From contig CAXSDR010000146.1 in the NCBI GenBank assembly GCA_964236445.1, forward strand, positions 1 through 5,529: a stretch of 5,529 bases of DNA, in the 5' to 3' direction. The position numbers and the translations under genes were made by a program. The DNA is from CAXSDR01 sp964236445. Lineage in GTDB: Bacteria; Actinomycetota; Actinomycetes; Motilibacterales; Motilibacteraceae. Shown piece after piece: positions 1-4,210 of this stretch. Each line of letters begins with the position of its first letter. The first letter of the stretch is position 1. The notes under the pieces were generated by a model. The model made no database searches. It was given only the letters and a program-made list of their open reading frames with translations, and was not told where the DNA came from.

Positions 1-2077
1 CCATGTGGCCTTCACCGGTGTCCATGGTGTTGGTCTCGACGTTGCCGTAGTCGAAACAGCAACCCGCGTTGACGTGAGTGCCGCTGGCCACCATGTACAT
101 ACCTTCGGACTCAGCGCCGTGGGCCAGTCCGGTGGCACCGTTGTCGCGGTAGCCGGTGGTGCCGTTGACATAGATGCCATAGACCCTGTGGCCACCGGCG
201 GTGACCGGCAGCACCGAGGCGTTCGCCCCGACGTCCTGGCCGCCCGCGCCGCCGGCTCCCTCGATCGTCAGGTGGTTGTGCTGCGGCGACTGGTCATAGA
301 CCTCGGTGATCACGCAGTTCGTGCGCACGCAGAACGCGTCCTGGGTTGCAGCATTCGCATAGCCACCCGTGGACAGCAGGCCGATGTCGGACTTGGCGCC
401 GTCGGAGGAACGCTGCACCTGATAGAGCGGGCCGCTGTAGGTGGAGTAGAGGGCCCGGGTCGTGCTGTGGGCGCCCACGCACGGGGTGCCGGCAGCGCCA
501 TAGATGTCGCAGGGCCCGGCGGCTGCGCTGGCGGGCGGCGGCGCGACCGGCGTACCGACGAGCGGCGGTGCGCCCAGATCAGCGACGAGGGCAGCCTCGG
601 CACTTGCCTGGGTGTTGGTCGTGGGAGCGGTCACCGGCCCCGCCCACATCAGGTCCATCTGGCCGCCGGCGTTCATGTCGTGCGCGATGATCGAGGCCGC
701 CTGCGTGTGGATGAACGCGTCGTAGCGCGTGGTCTTGGCCATGGACGCGTAGGCGCGCAGGTCGCGGATGAAGATGCCCTTGAAGGACGGACCGTCGGGT
801 CCGCAGGACGGCTCACACGGCTCGACCAGAATGCCGTTCACCGTCAGCGTCGCTGTTGCCGCGTCGGCGATGCTCTGGGCTGTCGTCGTCAGGCTCGCGT
901 CGCCGGTGGCGAGGTAGAGCTCGCCGAGCCCGGCGAGAATCACACCCTGGTTGTAGGTCCACGTGGTCTGACCGTTGTTGGCGCAGCCACTGGTCAGTCC
1001 GTCGTTCACCAGGTGGCTGCCGTTGATCATGCCGCTGCCCTTGAACCAGTTCCACTCGTCCTTGGCCCAGCCGAGATAGGTCGTGTCGCCGGCCACCCGG
1101 TTGTGCAGCATCGCGGAGGCCTGCAAGAACAGCTCGTTGGTGATGGCGTTCTTGTAGGTCTTGGCCGTGCTCCACCAGACGCCACCACCGCACGTGGAGT
1201 CCCAGTAGCCATGGACGTACGCCGTTGCGGCCTCGGCCGTCTGCAGATATTTGATGTCACCGGTGATGTCGTAGGCCTGTGCCATCGCGAGCGCCCACCA
1301 GAGCGTGTCGTCCAGGGCGTCGGTCTCGAAGTTGTTGGCGTGGTTCTTGTCATAGGCACCGGCGATGGCGTAGGCGTACTGCGTGTCACCTGTCACCTGC
1401 TGGTAGGTCTCCATCACGCTCAGGCCGACGGCCGAGCCCCACCAGCCGTTCAGGCCGATGACCCCGGTAGGCGCGTCGTAGGCCGCCATCATGGTCACCA
1501 TGCCCTTGGCGGCCGCTGCTGCCGAGGTCGACGGGGTGGTGGTGGTGGTGCTGCCGCTGTAGGCGTTGAACTCGTGGATGGACCACCAGTTGCCTGCGCT
1601 GCCCGTCTGCACCACCTTGATGTAGCGCGCGTTCTGGGCCGTGAAGGTGACATCCAGCAGCTGCGTGGAGCCGGTGCCGGTGGCGACCGCTGATCCCCAC
1701 GCGGAACCGTCCGTGCTCAGGAAGACCTGATAGCCCCGCGCGTAGTCGCCGCTGCTGCTGCCGGAGTCCATCGTGATCTCACCGACGCTGTGCGCGGCGG
1801 ACATGTCGACGGTGAAGAACTGCCCGGCCGCCATCCCCGTGCCGCTGCTCCAGCGCGTCGCGGCGTTGCCGTCGATCATGTTGGCCGGCGCATCCGAACC
1901 GGATGTGGAAGCCGTGACGCTCCAACCCGTCCGCGCTATCAGCGTCCCCGTCACAGCGTGGGCGGCGCCCGCCGACAGCATGACTGCCGAGCCGAGCGAT
2001 CCGATCAACAATGCGAGGAGCGCCCCTGCGGAGCTCGCGCGGCGGGCGCGAGAGCGAGGACGGGTGGCAGCGGGCAT
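1..2077 (-). CDS. Secreted multidomain glycoside hydrolase: CBM (discoidin) - GH76 alpha-1,6-mannanase - GH54 arabinofuranosidase (3' partial)
   Basis: Reading leftward from the ATG at 2077, the frame stays open for 692 codons and leaves the window without a stop. Residues 1-41 form a signal peptide: an Arg-rich start, a hydrophobic core at about 18-38, and an AHA cleavage site before V42. Residues about 46-175 look like an F5/8 type C (discoidin, CBM32-like) sugar-binding module. A Thr-rich/Ala linker (176-190) follows. Residues about 192-481 are a GH76 endo-alpha-1,6-mannanase domain, with the catalytic pair D256-D257 in LDDTLWWALA and the motifs CGGGVWWS (296-303), NAITNELFL (310-318), WTYNQG (373-378) and FKGIFIRDL (432-440). 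After a Pro/Ala linker (about 482-520), residues 521-692 match the N-terminal part of GH54 alpha-L-arabinofuranosidases: GPCDIY, AHSTTRALYS, YDQS, GYR-N, and CCFDYGN with adjacent C673-C674. From the AkAbfB layout, the GH54 nucleophile should lie about 26 residues past the edge. The predicted role is extracellular attack on mannose-backbone polysaccharides bearing arabinofuranose. The three-domain layout and start are well supported; the substrate is inferred. Confidence 0.93.
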   Translation of the reverse strand, partial: MPAATRPRSRARRASSAGALLALLIGSLGSAVMLSAGAAHAVTGTLIARTGWSVTASTSGSDAPANMIDGNAATRWSSGTGMAAGQFFTVDMSAAHSVGEITMDSGSSSGDYARGYQVFLSTDGSAWGSAVATGTGSTQLLDVTFTAQNARYIKVVQTGSAGNWWSIHEFNAYSGSTTTTTPSTSAAAAAKGMVTMMAAYDAPTGVIGLNGWWGSAVGLSVMETYQQVTGDTQYAYAIAGAYDKNHANNFETDALDDTLWWALAMAQAYDITGDIKYLQTAEAATAYVHGYWDSTCGGGVWWSTAKTYKNAITNELFLQASAMLHNRVAGDTTYLGWAKDEWNWFKGSGMINGSHLVNDGLTSGCANNGQTTWTYNQGVILAGLGELYLATGDASLTTTAQSIADAATATLTVNGILVEPCEPSCGPDGPSFKGIFIRDLRAYASMAKTTRYDAFIHTQAASIIAHDMNAGGQMDLMWAGPVTAPTTNTQASAEAALVADLGAPPLVGTPVAPPPASAAAGPCDIYGAAGTPCVGAHSTTRALYSTYSGPLYQVQRSSDGAKSDIGLLSTGGYANAATQDAFCVRTNCVITEVYDQSPQHNHLTIEGAGGAGGQDVGANASVLPVTAGGHRVYGIYVNGTTGYRDNGATGLAHGAESEGMYMVASGTHVNAGCCFDYGNVETNTMDTGEGHM

Positions 2078-2081
2078 AGCT

Positions 2082-2088
2082 TCTCCTT
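2082..2088 (-). promoter_or_regulatory. Ribosome binding site of the GH76/GH54 gene
   Basis: Minus-strand AAGGAGA lies about 5 nt before the ATG at 2077. It fixes the start at the codon that begins the signal peptide. No other start in this frame has both a good Shine-Dalgarno and a proper signal sequence after it. Confidence 0.8.
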
Positions 2089-2183
2089 CGGCGGTGACCG
2101 AGAGTGTTCGTGGAGTCGGCGAAGCCTCGAACGAGGTCGCCGCACTGAAACGGGCTGTAACAGTCTTGGAACGTTGTGCCGAC

Positions 2184-2212
2184 AGGGAACCAGCCGGTCC
2201 GTCGGATGTCAA
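2184..2212 (-). promoter_or_regulatory. Candidate promoter for the GH76/GH54 gene (weak)
   Basis: The 182-bp gap between the small membrane gene and the GH76 gene (2078-2259) holds no gene. On the minus strand it contains a perfect -35 box, TTGACA (2212-2207), and 17 nt later TTCCCT (2189-2184), preceded by TGG as in an extended -10. The -10 is poor. Further down, CCTCGTTCGAGG (2136-2125) has 5-bp inverted arms and could be an operator for a sugar-responsive regulator, but this is only inferred from its position between the candidate promoter and the start codon. Confidence 0.3.
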
Positions 2213-2259
2213 CAGTTAGATACCGGTCGGCAGGCTCAGCAACGGACTGGTGTCGACAG

Positions 2260-2481
2260 CTAGCCGGCCGGAGGCCCCTGAGCGGCCGCAGGAGCCCACG
2301 AACGCTGCAGGAGATGTCCGAGAAGTCCCGACACCGAGAAGACAGCGACAACGGCACAGAGCAGCACCGGCCAGTCGAGCCCGAGCACGTAGCGGAGCAG
2401 CGCACCCAGCACGACGGCGAGCACCAGCGCGAGGACGGGGCGGGTCACGCGTACGGCGCGGGGCGTTGGCTCGACCGGCAT
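2260..2481 (-). CDS. Small two-helix membrane protein, function unknown
   Basis: A 73-residue protein starts at the ATG at 2481 and ends at TAG (2262-2260). A Pro/Arg-containing N-terminus (1-14) is followed by two hydrophobic stretches, about residues 15-34 (rich in Leu, Val and Ala) and 36-56, joined by a short RYVLGLDW segment. The C-terminal tail is Ala/Pro/Gly-rich and probably soluble. With several positive charges before the first helix, both ends are likely cytoplasmic. I do not recognise a family; small actinobacterial DUF proteins of this size and shape exist, but no motif decides. Support for a real gene comes from the strong GAGGAGG upstream, the regular hydrophobic pattern, and its position in a gap otherwise lacking a gene. 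It lies 128 bp downstream of the tRNA on the same strand and is probably transcribed alone. Confidence 0.65.
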   Translation of the reverse strand: MPVEPTPRAVRVTRPVLALVLAVVLGALLRYVLGLDWPVLLCAVVAVFSVSGLLGHLLQRSWAPAAAQGPPAG

Positions 2482-2485
2482 GGGG

Positions 2486-2492
2486 CCTCCTC
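2486..2492 (-). promoter_or_regulatory. Ribosome binding site of the small membrane protein gene
   Basis: Minus-strand GAGGAGG ends 4 nt before the ATG at 2481. Spacing is slightly short, but complementarity to the 16S rRNA 3' end is strong. It is the main evidence that this short ORF is translated. Confidence 0.65.
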
Positions 2493-2504
2493 GGAAGGCT
2501 TGCC

Positions 2505-2510
2505 ACGCTA
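2505..2510 (-). promoter_or_regulatory. Candidate -10 box for the small membrane protein gene
   Basis: Minus-strand TAGCGT fits the TANNNT pattern of housekeeping actinobacterial -10 boxes and would place a transcript start about 15-20 nt before the ribosome binding site region. No convincing -35 is seen 16-19 nt upstream, so this rests on one hexamer and its position. Confidence 0.22.
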
Positions 2511-2609
2511 GCCGGGCCGCAGGCGTCGGGCACAGCTCAGCAGGGGCTTCTCACCCCGATGCCGCGGAGTGCGGGCCGAAGGGCTCGACCACCACCAACT
2601 CCCCAGACG

Positions 2610-2692
2610 TGCGCGAGGGGGGACTTGAACCCCCACACCCTTTCGGGCACTGGCACCTGAAGCCAGCGCGTCTGCCATTCCGCCACTCGCGC
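2610..2692 (-). tRNA. leuT: tRNA-Leu (anticodon CAG)
   Basis: The minus strand folds into a complete 83-nt class II tRNA. The 7-bp acceptor stem is GCGCGAG (2692-2686) with CTCGCGC (2617-2611), and the discriminator base is A (2610). The D-arm begins TGGCGGAATGGCAGACGC, typical of leucine tRNAs. The anticodon stem is CTGGC/GCCAG with loop TTCAGGT, so the anticodon is CAG (2659-2657), reading CUG, a major leucine codon in GC-rich genomes. The long variable arm pairs GCCC with GGGT around GAAA, as expected for leucine. The T-arm is GGGGG-TTCAAGT-CCCCC. The 3' CCA is not encoded (the next bases are CGT), so it must be added by nucleotidyltransferase. The gene is divergent from fhaA, the arrangement of leuT and fhaA in M. 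tuberculosis. Confidence 0.97.
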
Positions 2693-2719
2693 GTTGCATC
2701 GTCGGCGATGCGGAGGCTC

Positions 2720-2728
2720 AGGGTAGCA
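2720..2728 (-). promoter_or_regulatory. Candidate extended -10 promoter of tRNA-Leu
   Basis: Minus-strand TGCTACCCT combines an extended -10 TGN with a TANNNT hexamer and ends 27 nt before the tRNA 5' end. That gives a short leader for RNase P to remove. No good -35 is visible at 17-19 nt spacing, but an extended -10 can compensate. Confidence 0.4.
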
Positions 2729-2762
2729 GGGCTCGCGGATGAGCCGGTGCTCGAGCGGCGGC

Positions 2763-2768
2763 TACGAT
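2763..2768 (+). promoter_or_regulatory. Candidate -10 box for the fhaA-fhaB-pstP operon
   Basis: TACGAT matches the TANNNT consensus and lies 47 nt before the fhaA GTG, which would give a 5' leader of about 40 nt. The -35 region (about 2739-2745, ATGAGCC) is weak. With the tRNA promoter it would form a compact divergent control region between 2693 and 2815. Confidence 0.35.
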
Positions 2769-2802
2769 CGGCCTGGAAGCCGAGACGGACGACCCGGAGA
2801 GC

Positions 2803-2809
2803 AGGAGGT
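2803..2809 (+). promoter_or_regulatory. Ribosome binding site deciding the fhaA GTG start
   Basis: AGGAGGT is a near-perfect Shine-Dalgarno, 6 nt before GTG 2816. The frame is open much further upstream (to about 2480), but that extension would run antisense through the tRNA gene. This site and the typical N-terminus (MGVLQRFERR) show that 2816 is the true start. Confidence 0.88.
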
Positions 2810-2815
2810 GCGCAC

Positions 2816-3658
2816 GTGGGGGTCCTGCAGCGGTTCGAGCGTCGCATCGAGGGCCTCGTCAACGGGGCTTTCGCCAAGGCCTTCCGGGCCGAGGTCGAGC
2901 CCGTCGAGATCGCCGCCGCCCTCCAACGCGAGACCGATGACAAGGCCGCCATCCTCGACCGCGACCGCACCATGGTGCCCAACCGCTTCATCGTCGAGCT
3001 GGCGCCCAACGACTACGAGCGGCTCGCCGCCTATGAGGAGCCACTCGTCGCCGAGCTCGCGGCGATGGTGGGCGAGCATGCCGCCGCCCAGGGCTACACG
3101 ACCGGGGGGGCGGTCGGCGTACGCCTCGAGAAGCGCGACGGGCTCGACACCGGGGTGTTCCAGGTGCGCAGCGAGGTCGCGAGCACGATGGCGCCGTTCG
3201 CGCCCCACGAGCCTGCTGCTGCATCGGCCGACGACGGACCCGGCGCGTTCATCTTCGCCCCGCTCGTGCCCGCCGCGCCGGAGCCGCTGCGCCCGGCGCC
3301 CGCGGCTCACTATCCGCCCGACGTCACCACCTATGCGCCGCCCCCGCAACACCGTGCCGCGCCGCAGGCCTACCTCGAGATGGACGGCACGCGGCTCGCG
3401 ATCCCGACAGCGGTCACGGTCATCGGGCGCGGCTCGGAGGCCGACGTGCGGATCGACGATCCCGGGGTCTCGCGTCGCCACGCGCAGGTGCAGGTGGCCG
3501 GTGGGCATGCGCGCCTGGTGGACCTGGGCTCGACGAACGGCACCATGGTCAACGGCCAGCGCGTGCGCGACATCACCCTGGTCGACGGGTCCGCCTTCGT
3601 GATCGGCACGACGACGCTCGTCTTCCGCACCGGCGAAGCCCACGGGTGGTCCGGTTGA
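2816..3658 (+). CDS. fhaA: FHA domain protein FhaA (DUF3662 plus FHA)
   Basis: A 280-residue cytoplasmic protein starts at GTG and ends at TGA. Residues 1 to about 120 are the FhaA N-terminal domain (DUF3662): MGVLQRFERR, the NGAFAKAFRAEVEPVEIA segment, LQRE and RDRTMVPNRFIVEL are typical of actinobacterial FhaA. Residues about 125-185 are a Pro/Ala-rich flexible linker. Residues about 186-272 are an FHA phosphothreonine-binding domain with the conserved G204-R205, S219, H222 and N241 (in LGSTNGT). No membrane segment is seen. In M. tuberculosis, FhaA (Rv0020c) binds the phosphorylated pseudokinase domain of the lipid II flippase MurJ/MviN and restrains peptidoglycan precursor export; the same role is inferred here. 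M. tuberculosis FhaA is much longer, mainly in its linker, so this is a short-linker form. It heads a tight cluster with fhaB 7 bp downstream, diverging from tRNA-Leu. Confidence 0.95.
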   Translation: MGVLQRFERRIEGLVNGAFAKAFRAEVEPVEIAAALQRETDDKAAILDRDRTMVPNRFIVELAPNDYERLAAYEEPLVAELAAMVGEHAAAQGYTTGGAVGVRLEKRDGLDTGVFQVRSEVASTMAPFAPHEPAAASADDGPGAFIFAPLVPAAPEPLRPAPAAHYPPDVTTYAPPPQHRAAPQAYLEMDGTRLAIPTAVTVIGRGSEADVRIDDPGVSRRHAQVQVAGGHARLVDLGSTNGTMVNGQRVRDITLVDGSAFVIGTTTLVFRTGEAHGWSG

Positions 3659-3665
3659 CCGCGCT

Positions 3666-4205
3666 GTGAACGGGCTCTCCGGCCTCACGCTGGGAGTGAT
3701 CAAGCTCGGCTTCCTCGCCGTGCTCTGGCTCTTCGTGCTCACCGCCGTGACGGTCATGCGCTCGGACCTGTTCGGCACGCGGGTGGGTCCCCGCGGGACC
3801 GCCGGTGCAGGCCGGTCGAGCGGCTCGGCGGGATCGCGCGGGGCCACCGCGAAGACGACGAGGAACGCGAGGAACGCGAGGAACGCCAAGGCCGGCAGTC
3901 GACCCCGACGGGGCGCGCCCTCCATGCTGGTGGTGACCGAGGGCCCGCTGGCCGGGACGACCGTCGCCCTCGGCAGTGAGCCGGTCACTGTCGGGCGCTC
4001 CGCCGACAACACCATCGTGCTGAGCGACGACTACGCGTCCGGTCGGCATGCGAGGTTCGTGCAGAGCGAGGGCACCTGGTTCGTCGAGGACCTCGGCTCG
4101 ACCAACGGCACCTACGTCGAGCGCACCAAGGTGCTGGCCGCCACCCCCGTGCCGCTCGGGGTGCCCGTCCGCGTGGGGCGCACCGTCCTCGAGCTGCGGA
4201 AGTAG
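3666..4205 (+). CDS. fhaB: Membrane-anchored FHA domain protein FhaB (FipA)
   Basis: A 179-residue protein starts at GTG and ends at TAG. Residues about 10-30 form one transmembrane helix (VIKLGFLAVLWLFVLTAVTV), followed by the family signature RSDLFGTR (32-39) on the cytoplasmic side. A basic, low-complexity linker (about 42-85) contains an Asn-Ala-Arg triplet repeat. Residues about 87-178 are the FHA domain (LVVTEGPLAG, G110-R111, DDYASGRHAR with S125 and H128, DLGSTNGTY with N147, ending VLELRK), very close to M. tuberculosis Rv0019c. In mycobacteria this protein is phosphorylated by PknA/PknB and was reported to bridge FtsZ and FtsQ at the septum; a division/cell-wall role is inferred here. 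No clear Shine-Dalgarno precedes the GTG, which lies 7 nt after the fhaA stop, suggesting translational coupling. The linker is longer and more basic than in M. tuberculosis. Confidence 0.95.
   Translation: MNGLSGLTLGVIKLGFLAVLWLFVLTAVTVMRSDLFGTRVGPRGTAGAGRSSGSAGSRGATAKTTRNARNARNAKAGSRPRRGAPSMLVVTEGPLAGTTVALGSEPVTVGRSADNTIVLSDDYASGRHARFVQSEGTWFVEDLGSTNGTYVERTKVLAATPVPLGVPVRVGRTVLELRK
3861..3887 (+). repeat. Three 9-bp tandem repeats in the FhaB linker
   Basis: AGGAACGCG occurs at 3861 and 3870, then AGGAACGCC at 3879. In the fhaB frame this encodes Asn-Ala-Arg three times (residues 67-75, the last unit NAK). The unit is a multiple of three, so copy-number change would alter only the linker length. 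Confidence 0.9.
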
Positions 4206-4210
4206 GCGGC

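Noticed and set aside
5..1693. A 562-codon plus-strand open frame opposite the hydrolase gene
   Set aside because: It is an antisense shadow created by GC-rich codon bias. Its translation is low-complexity Gly/Arg/Val/His with no domain, while the minus strand gives a complete secreted enzyme with recognisable motifs.
2259..2271. GCTAGC and CCGGCCGG palindromes at the end of the small membrane gene
   Set aside because: Short self-complementary GC-rich words are expected by chance here. They form no stem-loop with a spacer and have no second copy suggesting an operator.
2543..2557. GGGG/CCCC hairpin with 7-nt loop, as a possible terminator after tRNA-Leu
   Set aside because: The stem is only 4 bp and no T tract follows on the minus strand, so it cannot be called a terminator.
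2480..2815. N-terminal extension of fhaA upstream of GTG 2816
   Set aside because: It would translate antisense through the tRNA gene, lacks similarity to FhaA proteins, and ignores the near-consensus ribosome binding site at 2803-2809.
2762..4015. A 417-codon minus-strand open frame opposite fhaA and fhaB
   Set aside because: The translation shows no family motifs and is rich in Arg, Gly and His. The plus strand holds two well-conserved FHA proteins.
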